21,229 nucleotides of DNA. It comes from a virus. The first letter of the stretch is position 1, and each line of letters begins with the position of its first letter. The DNA lies in the IMG/VR virus record IMGVR_UViG_3300005824_000045, positions 1 through 21,229 of that record. One strand, given 5' to 3'. This document shows positions 7,860 through 16,600 of the stretch, piece by piece. Below the pieces are notes generated by a model that saw only the letters and a list, made by a program, of their open reading frames with translations, was not told where the DNA came from and did not search any database. Both the position numbers and the translations under genes were made by a program.

Positions 7860-8801
7860 ATGCCCATTTCCGCAGACAGCGCGTCGCTGGCCATCGTGGC
7901 CATGACAGGAACGCCTCCAACCGTTCCCGCAACTCCGGTATTCATCAGCGCGAGAATGACTGGCGAAGCCGTCAATTATGCGCCGACGACTACAACCTCC
8001 GGCGAGCTTGATCCGTCCATGCAGGTTCGCGACTCGATCCTGACCGGCGGCGAAACTACCGGCGACATCAGCTACGAAGTCAGCACCAACGACTTCTTTG
8101 AGACGGCCATGGCGGCAGTCTTCGGCGGAACTTGGACTGCCGACGTTCTCGAGCCTGGCACGTTGCTCCCTCAGTACCTCCTCGAGAAGAAGTTTCCAGA
8201 CATTCCAACCGTCGGCTCCACAGCGTACCATCGGTTTGAAAATACGGTCTTCAGCGGCATGACGATGGAAGTCACGCCTGGTGCGCCGATTACCGGCAGC
8301 CTGAGCGTTTCCGGCGGCGTCCTCGAGCTTGATACGACTCAGATCACCGGCGCGACGTACCCATCTGCCGGCGACGACGCAATCCTCGTTCCGTCCGACG
8401 TTACTATCGCGATGGACGCTTGGGGCGCAACCTCTTGCTTCGGTACGCTGACCATGACCTTCGACAACGCAGCTCGCGGTCTCCAATGTATCGGTACGCT
8501 CGGAACGGCGCAGCAAGTCCGCGGTCGGTTCAACTGTACGATCGAGGCTGAAGCGTATTACTCGAACGACGCACCGCTCCAAGAGCTGCTTGATCAGGAC
8601 GGCTTCCCAGTCTCGGTCGTAATGTCGGACAGCGCAGGCGTCCCGCAATACACGTTCGTCTTTCCGTACTGTAAGCTGACAGCCGCTCCGGTAAACGCCG
8701 CGGGAACGGACACCGACGTGATTATCGCGTTGTCCATCCAAGCGTTGTACTCCGAGGCTGACGGCTACACTTGTCAGGTTACTCGAGCGACGACCCCATG
8801 A
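7860..8801 (+). CDS. Major tail tube protein
   Basis: This 313-residue protein forms the stacked hexamers of the tail tube. Seen are 'FISARMTGEAVNYAPTTTTS', 'RDSILTGGETTGDISYEVS' and 'FFETAMAAVFGGTW', the common tube-protein opening, followed by 'ENTVFSGMTMEVTPGAPITG'. The second half repeats the theme with 'VPSDVTIAMDA', 'TMTFDNAARGLQ' and 'RFNCTIEAEAYYSND', as expected for tube proteins with a duplicated beta fold. AAGGAG at 7846-7851 lies 8 nt before the ATG. This is one of the few genes with a separate strong ribosome binding site instead of an overlap, consistent with high expression. It is longer than lambda V and lacks an obvious Ig-like add-on. Confidence 0.88.
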   Translation: MPISADSASLAIVAMTGTPPTVPATPVFISARMTGEAVNYAPTTTTSGELDPSMQVRDSILTGGETTGDISYEVSTNDFFETAMAAVFGGTWTADVLEPGTLLPQYLLEKKFPDIPTVGSTAYHRFENTVFSGMTMEVTPGAPITGSLSVSGGVLELDTTQITGATYPSAGDDAILVPSDVTIAMDAWGATSCFGTLTMTFDNAARGLQCIGTLGTAQQVRGRFNCTIEAEAYYSNDAPLQELLDQDGFPVSVVMSDSAGVPQYTFVFPYCKLTAAPVNAAGTDTDVIIALSIQALYSEADGYTCQVTRATTP

Positions 8802-9292
8802 GCAATCTCTTCAAGAAGTTCGAGTCAGACGTCGAGAAGGAGCGCGATGGGGTTCCGGTTTTCATCGAGGACTCCGTGATTTGGGTACGTCGCGCCGGAG
8901 GTAATAACCGCGCGTACAGGTACGCAATGGCCGTCGCCGCTCGACCGTATGCCGAGCAGCTCCGCGGCGAAGTCGGGCCGGAACTCTTCAACATCCAAGA
9001 GGCGATCCTCCAGCAGACCTTCGCGGACTGCGTGGTCGTTCGCTGGGAGAACGTCGACGACCGGAACGGCGACCCGATGGACTGTACGCCGGAGAACTTC
9101 CTCGACCTCGTCAGGAGTTGTCCGAGTGTGTGGGACGCGATCAAGGAAGCCGCGGTCGACGACTCACAATTTCGCGTCGCCGCGGAGGACGGAGAGCTGC
9201 TGGGAAAGCCGTTGTCTGGGAACTTGAATGGGGGCCGCGTCGAGAAGACCTCGAGCGACTCGCAGCAAGAGGCCAGCACGTCCAAGCATTAG
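8798..9292 (+). CDS. Tail assembly chaperone G (unshifted product)
   Basis: This 164-residue protein is the unshifted form of the tail-assembly chaperone that coats the tape measure before tube polymerisation and is absent from the finished virion. It lies between tube and tape measure genes, is acidic and helical ('PELFNIQEAILQQTFADC', 'FLDLVRSCPSVWDAIKEA') and has a low-complexity C-terminus ('TSSDSQQEASTSKH'). ATG 8798 overlaps the tube stop (ATGA) and its Shine-Dalgarno is weak. The open frame reaches back to a TTG at 8771, but that would lengthen the overlap without a better signal. The slippery heptamer at 9202-9208 covers residues 136-137 (Gly-Lys). Confidence 0.86.
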   Translation: MSNLFKKFESDVEKERDGVPVFIEDSVIWVRRAGGNNRAYRYAMAVAARPYAEQLRGEVGPELFNIQEAILQQTFADCVVVRWENVDDRNGDPMDCTPENFLDLVRSCPSVWDAIKEAAVDDSQFRVAAEDGELLGKPLSGNLNGGRVEKTSSDSQQEASTSKH

Positions 9293-9537
9293 CCAATCGG
9301 CCGGAGATTCCAATATATTTGGCTCCGGCTTGGGATTGTTACCTCGACCTCGATTGCGCGGTCAATTGGATGGAGGTCTCGGCTTGGGCAACGTATCACG
9401 CCGTTGATTTTGATTGGCTCTGGTCGGTTCTCCGGATCGTCAGAAGCGAGGTAACAGAATGGCAGCGCCAGAGGTCATCCAAGGCTTCAACAGCACGAGA
9501 AAAATTCTCAAAAAAGGCCAGCTCCAAAAAGACTTGA
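8798..9537 (+). CDS. Tail assembly chaperone GT (-1 frameshift product)
   Basis: If the ribosome slips back one base at GGGAAAG (9202-9208), the first 137 residues of G are joined to 109 residues read in the next frame (from the GCC at 9208 to TGA at 9535-9537), giving a 246-residue fusion. The T part is protein-like and different from the G tail: 'REDLERLAARGQHVQALANR', 'PIYLAPAWDCYLDLDCAVNW', 'VDFDWLWSVLRIVRSEVTEW', then a Lys/Ser-rich end. In lambda, gpGT carries the tape-measure and tube contacts, and the G:GT ratio matters for assembly. The T frame has no credible start of its own: before the slip site it reads an Arg-rich nonsense stretch. The end overlaps the next gene by 79 nt. Confidence 0.88.
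9202..9208 (+). promoter_or_regulatory. Programmed -1 ribosomal frameshift site GGGAAAG
   Basis: The heptamer is in exact phase with gene G (G GGA AAG, shifting to GGG AAA) and is identical to the lambda G-T slippery sequence. It lies 84 nt before the G stop, inside the region where both frames are open. No clear pseudoknot was made out downstream; the lambda site also works without an obvious one. Confidence 0.9.
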
Positions 9538-10181
9538 TACAGGTCGCCGAGAATGATTATCTGCATCTGCTCCGCGGTATCGCCTCGCAAGAGACCGCTG
9601 AGCAGATTCGCCTCGGGAACAAGCCCACCAACATCATCGTCGACAAACGCCGCAACAAGCCAATCTCTCAGGCGACGTTCTCCATTCAGGTCTTCTTCGT
9701 AACCGCGACCGACATGATCAACGCGCTCAAGGACGGCTGGGCGATGATGCAGCGGCTCATGGCTCGCGAGACCGGACTCGCAGCCAAGTCTCTCGAGGTT
9801 TGGCAGAGCCAGAACGGCAAGAACTCGAGAGCAGGCAACCATCCCTCTTCGATTCGCGAAGCCGGCATCACGCGCGGAACCGGCTTGTACATCGCTGGGC
9901 CGATGGTTCCATACTCTCGGAAGTTCCAGTGGCAGTCTTCGCGCGGCAAGAAGTTTGCGCCGAGTCGCCGCTCCGAGTTGAAAGGGATGAAGGCCGCGGC
10001 CAGACCGAAGACGACGGTTAGCATCCAAACTCAGGTCGCGAAAATGTTGCGTTCAAAGTATCCTCAACTCAGGTTCGTGGTGGCTTGGATCGACGTCCCG
10101 AACCTTAACACGTCAGGCAAAACCGCTGTGAGCAAAGTCCCGACGATCGGCATCTGGCAAGCTAAAAAAGGACGCATATAA
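9459..10181 (+). CDS. Unrecognised basic protein between GT and tape measure
   Basis: I do not recognise this 240-residue protein. GAGGT at 9448-9452 lies 6 nt before ATG 9459, supporting that start over an upstream ATG at 9414. It overlaps the end of GT by 79 nt in another frame and ends in a TAATG overlap with the tape measure. It is strongly basic, with clusters 'TRKILKKGQLQKD', 'VDKRRNKP' and 'SSRGKKFAPSRRSELKG'. Its middle alternates strands ('ATFSIQVFFVTATDMIN') and helices ('DGWAMMQRLMARETGLAAK'), and near the end is a hydrophobic strand 'RFVVAWIDVPN'. Lambda has no gene here. Position suggests a tail assembly or minor tail protein; a DNA-binding role cannot be excluded. Confidence 0.75.
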   Translation: MAAPEVIQGFNSTRKILKKGQLQKDLIQVAENDYLHLLRGIASQETAEQIRLGNKPTNIIVDKRRNKPISQATFSIQVFFVTATDMINALKDGWAMMQRLMARETGLAAKSLEVWQSQNGKNSRAGNHPSSIREAGITRGTGLYIAGPMVPYSRKFQWQSSRGKKFAPSRRSELKGMKAAARPKTTVSIQTQVAKMLRSKYPQLRFVVAWIDVPNLNTSGKTAVSKVPTIGIWQAKKGRI

Positions 10182-12415
10182 TGGCCGCAGTTACGCAGCG
10201 CATTTATGAGCTTCAAGTAAAGCTCGCGGCCCAATCCCAGCGCGATCTCGAGAAGCTCCAGAAGACGGCGAAGAAGACCGGCGACAGCATGAGCTCTCTC
10301 GCGAACGCGATGAAGGCGGTTGCCGGAACCTACGCGATCAGCAAGACCATCACGGCCGTTATCGACGCGACCATCGAGTCTGAGCGCGCATTCAAGCAGC
10401 TCGAGACCGTCGTGGAGTCGACCGGCGGCGTCGCAGGCTACACGGCCGAGGAACTCCGGACGATGTCCTCGGCTCTCCAAGCCGTTACGACTTACGGCGA
10501 CGAGACAATCCAAGGCGCACAGGCGCTGCTCCTTACGTTCACCAAGATCGGCCACGACACATTCCCAGCCGCGACCGAGGCTGTCCTTAACGTCGCGACC
10601 GCGATGGGAACCGACCTCAAGTCGGCCGCGCTCCAAGTCGGCAAGGCGCTCAACGATCCCGTCCTCGGCATGACCGCTCTCTCGCGGTCAGGCATTCAGT
10701 TTACGGAGGAGCAGAAGGAGGTCGTCAAGGCTCTCGCCGAGACCGGCAAAGTCGCACAAGCGCAGGCCATAATCCTCGCCGAACTCGAGACGCAGTTTGG
10801 CAACTCCGCTCGAGCGGCTCGCGAGACTTTCGGCGGCGCGTTGAAGGCTCTCCAAAACGCATTCGGCGACCTCCTCGAAGGCGACACGAGTTCAGGCGCT
10901 CTCACGCAGTCGATCAACGACCTGACTGATGCGCTTTCTGATCCGCAAGTCAAGCAGGCCTTTTCAGAAATAACATCTGCCGTCCTTACGCTCGCGACGA
11001 CCGTTGCCAATGCCCTTCCCACGTTCCTCGGCTTCACCCGTTGGGCAGCCGAAGAATTGGCAGCCTTCTCCACCGGCGCAGCGATCGGCGACATCGTCCG
11101 GCTCGAGGAGGAACTTGGGAAGCTCCAAAAGCGGCTGTCCTACGTCAACCCCAAAGACTCTGTCGGCATCGAGCGGCTCAACGCCGAGATCGCTGCTGTA
11201 CAGCGCAAGATCGACATAACAAACGAGCTTGCCGCGGCCGACGCCATCGCTGCCAAAGAACGGCAGAACATGGAGGAAGACCGGAAGGAGGCGGCAGAGT
11301 TTGACCGGCAATACTTCGCCGAGCAAGGCGAGAGGGAAGCTGCGCGAGCCAAGGCTCTGGTTGAGCGCAAAAAGCTCGAGGAGGAGCTGGCCAAGATTTA
11401 CGCGAAGGAGCGCGAGACTGCCGCCAACAAAATCCAGCAGATGACGAAGGAGCTGGAGCTGCTACAACTCGGCGCGGACGCGCTCACGACTTACGCGCAG
11501 CTACAGGTCGACATTTCGACCGGCGTGATCAAGCTGACTGAGGAGGAACGAGCGCGGCTCGAGAACTTAGCCGAGCTGATCGACGCAGAGAAGGCGCATA
11601 ACGAAGAGCTGGCGATTGGCGAGACGATCACCGCGGAATACGCAACGGCCGCGGAAGTTCTCCAGCAGCGCTTCGTCGTTCTCAATCAGGCGCTCGCCGC
11701 TCAAACGATCAGCCAAGAGACGTACAACCGCGCCGTCGCCGGAGCCGCGGACGCATACGTGGTCGCGGACGAAGCCGCGAGGAAGGCGAACGAAAACCTG
11801 ACCATACAAGAGGACATCCTCAAGAATCTCGAAAGCTCCATGCCGCAGTACGTCGGACAGATGTCCAGCGCCATGGTTGATTTCGCGACCTCCTCCGGCA
11901 ACGTCGCGGACAACTTCGCTGATATGGCGGCTTCGATCCTGAGCGACATCGCGAAGATGATCACGCAGATGCTGCTGATGAAGGCGATTAAGGCGAGCCT
12001 TGCTGGGACGGGCTTTGGCGCGTTCCTCGGGTTCGCAGAAGGAGGCGCGGTCGAGAACGGCAAGCAGGTCAAGCCATTCGCGAAGGGAGGAGTGGTTACC
12101 AAGCCAACCATCTTCCCGATGGCGAACGGAACAGGCCTGATGGGAGAGGCTGGGCCGGAAGCAATCATGCCTCTGTCGCGCCTCGCAAACGGCAAGCTCG
12201 GCGTCGAGTCGTCCGGCGACAGTTCCGGCGGCAGCGTTACGGTCAACGTCATCAACAACAGCGACGCGACCGCGACCGCGGAGAAGACTACTGGGCCGGA
12301 CGGCGAGACGATCATCAACGTCATGGTCGAGAAAGCGGTCGAGAAAGGCATCGCCGCGGGACGCTTCGACAGTACGTTGTCGACAACTTACGGCTTGACG
12401 CGGAAGGGGAGGTAA
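10181..12415 (+). CDS. Tail length tape measure protein
   Basis: This 744-residue protein sets tail length and is later ejected. Its N-terminal third has the tape-measure pattern 'AFKQLETVVESTGGVAGYTA', 'QGAQALLLTFTKIG', 'QVGKALNDPVLGMTALSRSG' and 'NSARAARETFGGALKALQNA'. A long Glu/Lys/Ala-rich coiled-coil region follows (about residues 300-560). The C-terminus carries 'FAEGGAVENGKQVKPFAKGG', 'PTIFPMANGTGLMGEAGPEA' and 'IMPLSRLANGKLGVESS', the lambda-H-type C-terminal motif. AAGGA at 10168-10172 is 8 nt from ATG. Using about 0.15 nm per residue, the tail would be near 110 nm, somewhat shorter than that of lambda. It is followed within 2 nt by the M-like gene. Confidence 0.94.
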   Translation: MAAVTQRIYELQVKLAAQSQRDLEKLQKTAKKTGDSMSSLANAMKAVAGTYAISKTITAVIDATIESERAFKQLETVVESTGGVAGYTAEELRTMSSALQAVTTYGDETIQGAQALLLTFTKIGHDTFPAATEAVLNVATAMGTDLKSAALQVGKALNDPVLGMTALSRSGIQFTEEQKEVVKALAETGKVAQAQAIILAELETQFGNSARAARETFGGALKALQNAFGDLLEGDTSSGALTQSINDLTDALSDPQVKQAFSEITSAVLTLATTVANALPTFLGFTRWAAEELAAFSTGAAIGDIVRLEEELGKLQKRLSYVNPKDSVGIERLNAEIAAVQRKIDITNELAAADAIAAKERQNMEEDRKEAAEFDRQYFAEQGEREAARAKALVERKKLEEELAKIYAKERETAANKIQQMTKELELLQLGADALTTYAQLQVDISTGVIKLTEEERARLENLAELIDAEKAHNEELAIGETITAEYATAAEVLQQRFVVLNQALAAQTISQETYNRAVAGAADAYVVADEAARKANENLTIQEDILKNLESSMPQYVGQMSSAMVDFATSSGNVADNFADMAASILSDIAKMITQMLLMKAIKASLAGTGFGAFLGFAEGGAVENGKQVKPFAKGGVVTKPTIFPMANGTGLMGEAGPEAIMPLSRLANGKLGVESSGDSSGGSVTVNVINNSDATATAEKTTGPDGETIINVMVEKAVEKGIAAGRFDSTLSTTYGLTRKGR

Positions 12416-12417
12416 AC

Positions 12418-12771
12418 ATGGCAGCCACAGTACACGCTTGGCCAGCAGACGCGCCGCAATTCGCGAACGGATGGGAGGAGGAAAAAGATCCAGTCACGAT
12501 CCGGTCGACGATGGATATTGGCCCTCCAAAGGTTCGCCGGAGGTATACTCGTTCCATGAGCAAGTTCACCGTCTCGATGGTCGGAAGCCACGCAGAAGGG
12601 AACGCTGTCCAAAGGTTCTTCGAGTCGGAGATTCAAGGCGGCGTAAACTTCCATACATTCCTCCATCCTTTCGAGGGAACCGTCCAACAGTTTCGTTTCG
12701 TCGAGGCTCCAGCGATCAGCAACTTGAGTTCGCAAGCCGTTTCGATAGCCATGCAATGGGAGCAGCTCTGA
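12418..12771 (+). CDS. Minor tail protein (lambda M-like)
   Basis: This 117-residue protein directly follows the tape measure, where lambda M lies. It contains 'RSTMDIGPPKVRRRYTRSMS', a strand 'KFTVSMVGS', a helix 'EGNAVQRFFESEIQ', then 'FHTFLHPFEGTVQQFRFVE', in line with tail-tip hub proteins of this family. GGGGAGG just before ATG 12418 gives a strong ribosome binding site, with only 2 nt between the tape measure stop and this start. The sequence match to lambda M is loose, so order carries much of the call. It ends in a TGATG overlap with the next gene. Confidence 0.75.
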   Translation: MAATVHAWPADAPQFANGWEEEKDPVTIRSTMDIGPPKVRRRYTRSMSKFTVSMVGSHAEGNAVQRFFESEIQGGVNFHTFLHPFEGTVQQFRFVEAPAISNLSSQAVSIAMQWEQL

Positions 12772-13244
12772 TGCCGCGCGATATTACGACGTTTGCGAGG
12801 GAACAGATTTTTGCGACGACGTCTGATCAGGCGTTCCTCGTCCTCGCGACCGTCCGCCACGAGCCAACCAACACCGTCTTCCGCGTCGTCAACAACACGG
12901 AGAATATCATCTCCCGCGGCGAGGAGTTCGTCGCGTATCCATTTTCGCTGATCCTGCCTTCCGAGTCCGGCGAGGGCATCGGCGCGGCGACCTTCGAGAT
13001 CGACAACGTCGACCTGACGCTGATTGATATGCTTCGTGGCGCGATCCAAGCTCCGCGGATGGACATCGAGGTAATCCTGTCCAGCATTCCGGACGTCGTC
13101 GAGATCGGCGTGTATGACCTCGCGATGCGCGAGGTGACGTGGGATGTTTCGACGATCCGCGGCAAGCTGCTGAATGAGGACGTCCTCTCATCCGGCTTCC
13201 CAGGGTACTCTTACACGCCAGCCGAATGGCAAGGACTCTTCTGA
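12771..13244 (+). CDS. Tail tip protein, DUF1833-like (lambda L position)
   Basis: This 157-residue protein shows 'SDQAFLVLATVRHEPTNTVF', 'RVVNNTENIISRGEEFVAYP', 'LPSESGEGIGAATFEIDNVD' and 'MDIEVILSSIPDVVEIGVYD', closely following the DUF1833 pattern of short phage proteins between the M-like and NlpC/P60 genes. It most likely forms part of the tail-tip hub, as lambda L does, although it lacks the iron-sulfur-type Cys cluster of lambda L: no Cys is present. The open frame reaches upstream to 12438, inside the previous gene, but GGGAG at 12758-12762 sits 8 nt before ATG 12771, which overlaps the preceding stop as TGATG. Confidence 0.83.
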   Translation: MPRDITTFAREQIFATTSDQAFLVLATVRHEPTNTVFRVVNNTENIISRGEEFVAYPFSLILPSESGEGIGAATFEIDNVDLTLIDMLRGAIQAPRMDIEVILSSIPDVVEIGVYDLAMREVTWDVSTIRGKLLNEDVLSSGFPGYSYTPAEWQGLF

Positions 13245-13636
13245 TGGAGCTTCAAGACTTCGTCGGCATCCCGTATGTTTCTGGCGGTCGCGTTATCGAA
13301 GGTCTGGACTGCTGGGGTCTCGTCCTCCTCGCGGCCAAGGAGCTGTACGGTTTTGATCTGCCGGATTATTCCGCGTACAAGGACAGCGACAACCTCGAGC
13401 AGATCAAGCCGCTGTTCGAGGCGCGGTCGGATTGGTCGCGCGTCGATCTCGAGGACGCGGTCGATGGAGACGTCGTCGTGTTGACGATGATGGGACATCC
13501 GATTCACGCAGGGCTTTACGTCGGAGGAGGCCGCATGCTCCATTCGATGTCCGGCCGCGATTCTTGCGTCGAGCGGTACACAACCAGCAACTGGGCACGC
13601 CGCATCGAAGGAGTCTACAGATGGCAAACGCGCTGA
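13244..13636 (+). CDS. NlpC/P60 peptidoglycan hydrolase of the tail tip (lambda K C-domain-like)
   Basis: This 130-residue protein is a single NlpC/P60 cysteine peptidase domain, likely cutting peptidoglycan stem peptides during infection or acting in tip assembly. The catalytic Cys is in 'IEGLDCWGLVLL' (C23), the His in 'MMGHPIHAGLYVGG' (H88), and a third polar residue is likely in 'RMLHSMSG' (H100). Lambda K has an extra N-terminal JAB-like domain that is missing here. AAGGA at 13231-13235 lies 8 nt before ATG 13244, which forms a TGATG overlap; an in-frame ATG at 13226 is less likely. It overlaps the following tip gene by 16 nt. Confidence 0.9.
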   Translation: MELQDFVGIPYVSGGRVIEGLDCWGLVLLAAKELYGFDLPDYSAYKDSDNLEQIKPLFEARSDWSRVDLEDAVDGDVVVLTMMGHPIHAGLYVGGGRMLHSMSGRDSCVERYTTSNWARRIEGVYRWQTR

Positions 13637-16600
13637 TCCGTCCGCACCCGCTATCCGACAGAGGACAGATCGAACTCGTCATGCCTTCCGGATCGAATCT
13701 GCAGGACATCGCAGACGCGGTTTGGGCCCAAGATGCGCAGACCTGCGTCGTCCTTACGATCAACGGCGACATCATCCCGTCGAAGTACTGGAAGCAGGTA
13801 CGGCCGAAAGACGGCGCGATGGTTCGCGGCACGTTGACGTTCGCGGGAGGCGGAGGCGGAGGCAAAAAGATTTTGGCGCTCGTCGCGATTATCGCCATAG
13901 CCGTCTTCGCGCCATACGCCGCCATTGCGATGGGCTTCACGACGACCGCGGGAGCTTTGACAGGTCTCGGTTACGCAGTCGCAGCCGGCATCAGTATGGT
14001 CGGCAACATGCTGGTCAACTCTCTCTTCAAGCCAGCAGGCGTTTCGGCCGGAAGCTCCGGCAGCTCGACCGACCCGAAGGAGAGCCAGACCTACAGCATC
14101 ACGTCGCAGTCGAACCAATCCACGCCATACGCGGCGATCCCTCGCGTGTACGGCAAGCATCGCCTCTTCCCTCGCCTCGCAGCGACTCCGTTTGTCGTCA
14201 GCGAGAGCGGCGAGCAGTACCTGTACATGCTCCTCGACTTCGGCTTTGGGCCGCTGTCCCTGAGCGATCTCGAGATCGGCGACACGCCGCTGTTAAACTA
14301 CCAAGAGGTCAGTTATCGCATCCACAAGGAGTTCGTCGCAGGAGATCGCCTGTCCATCTACACCAGCGACGTTTACGTCGAGACGATCGGCTCCGAGCTT
14401 CAATACAACCAACCGGTCATTCGCGTCTCCGCTCCGGAGTCGATCAAGCTCGGCGTCGACCTCGCCTTCCCTCGCGGCCTCGTGACGTACAACGACGCTG
14501 GCAATCGCACGCCGCGGTCTGTCAGCTTCGACATCCAGCTGCGGTTGGAGGGATCGCCGACATGGATCGGTTACGGCGCATTCCCTTACACAACCTCCAG
14601 TAACCTCACGACCACAGTCACCGCAAACGACGTCCTCGTCGACGCAAACGTGCGAATGACCGAGGCGGACGAGAAGCCGATTTATGGCTTGCCGAAAGGG
14701 ACGCTGACGCTGACGGTCAAGGCTGGCTTCGTCCCGACGCCGTCATACACGCTCGTCTTCCCGAACGGAGAAGCCTACTCAATCGCCTCCGTCGCAGGCA
14801 ACATCATCACGCTCGCCCAACCGCTCAGCGAGGACTTCTTCGTCGGCACGACGTCCTCGACCACCTTGTCCCTTCCCGCGACGGCGACCACCAGCTCCGC
14901 CTCTCGTCTGACCGTCAAGGCGTCCTCCGCAGAGCCGGTCTTCGTGAGTCTTTCTCTCTCGGTTCCGAAGGGCAAATATGAGATCAGCGTCAATCGCGTA
15001 ACCGCGGACAACACCAGCTCGAGAACGCAAGACCTTGCCGCGTTCAACTCGCTCCGGAGTTCCGCCGATCGTCCGCCGATCGCGCCTCGCGTCCCGCACA
15101 CCATCATGGAGCTTCGGATCAAGGCGAGCGAGCAGTTGAGCGGTCAGATTCGCACCCTTTCCGCGATCGCTACTGCTGAACTCGCGTCTTGGGACGGAAC
15201 CGTTTGGGCGAAAGCCCCAACGAGAAGCCCTGCAGCAGCGTTTCTCGACGTTTTAATCGGTACGGCGAACCGGAGACCCATGCCGGCCTCTGCAGTCGAT
15301 TTAGACAGCCTGCAGGAGTGGTCGGAATATTGCGAGACGATTTACCAAGGCGAACCGCTGTACCTCTTCGACCACGTCGTCGACTACAACACGACGATTT
15401 ACCAGCTGCTCAACTCGATCGCCTCCGCCGGACGAGCGACACTCAGCTGGCGCGACGGGAAGATCGGCGTCATCATCGACCGCAACCAGACCGTTCCGGC
15501 GCAAATGTTTACGCCTCGCAACTCTTGGAACATGAGCAGCCAGCGAATGTACCTCGAGACGCCTCACGCGCTCCGGATCGCCTTTGTTGATCCGGCGATC
15601 GGTTATGGCGAGTCGCAGCGGATGGTCTACGCGGATGGATACGACGAGAACACCGCAACCGTCTTCGAGGACTTGAAGTTGTTCGGCGTTACTCGAGCGA
15701 CCCAAGCTTGGCGGGATGGCCGATACATGCTCGCCCAAGGACTCCTCCGGCGCGAGGAGTTCACAATCGAAGTCGACATCGAGAACCTCGCATGTATTCG
15801 CGGCGACCTCGTTTGGGTACAGCACGACGTCCTCCGCGTCGGCGGCGACTCGAGCCGGATCACCGACGTGATCTCTGATACAGAGTTCTACCAATACGAC
15901 CCGTTGCCCAATCTCGCTGCCGACGAGTACGGCGTCCGCATTCGCCGCTCGAGTGACGGCTCCCTCGTCGGGCCGATCAAGGCGACCGCGTCTCCTCCTT
16001 ACGGCTGGGTGCTGGACGAGCCGGTCGAGCGTATGCAGCCGGACGACCTTATTGTTTGGGGAACGCTGACGAAGGAGACCGGCGAATATCTCGTCAAGAA
16101 CATCCAGCCTGGCAAGGACTTTACCGCGTCGATGACCATGGTCGAGATCGCACGCGCGATTTACTCCGCGGACACAGGCCCAATCCCGCCATACTTCCCT
16201 CCGCAAAACGGTCGGCCGGACGGAGTCCTTGCGCAACCGCCAACAAACGTCCGCGTTGTCCAGAACAACAAGACGATCGCACGCAGACCCGCGGCCGACA
16301 TCGTGCTGCTTTGGGATACACCGGACGTCGGCGTGTATGAGCGTTACAATACGTTTACCCGAGGGAACGACGGCTCCATCATCTCGCTCGGCACATATGA
16401 CGACTTCCGCGTCGTTCTCGCGGCGAACGAGGACTTGCTGACGTCCGACTATGTCAGCCAGTCGTTCGAGTTCGCGGTCAGCTCCGTCGATTACACCGGC
16501 GGTTCTTCGACTCTCGTCTGGACAACGGAGGAGATTTACAACCCCAACTACGTTCCCGACGCGGTCGACTTCTTGGCGAGCAACGTTCAAGGCGAGATGA

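Noticed and set aside
9118-9207. Independent start for the T frame at ATG 9118
   Set aside because: No Shine-Dalgarno and the first 30 residues are Arg-rich nonsense. The frameshift at 9202-9208 explains the frame better.
9497-9516. GAGAA/TTCTC hairpin next to the A-run as a terminator
   Set aside because: The stem is only 5 bp of A/T-rich pairs, the tail is A and not T on the + strand, and it lies inside two overlapping genes of the same operon.
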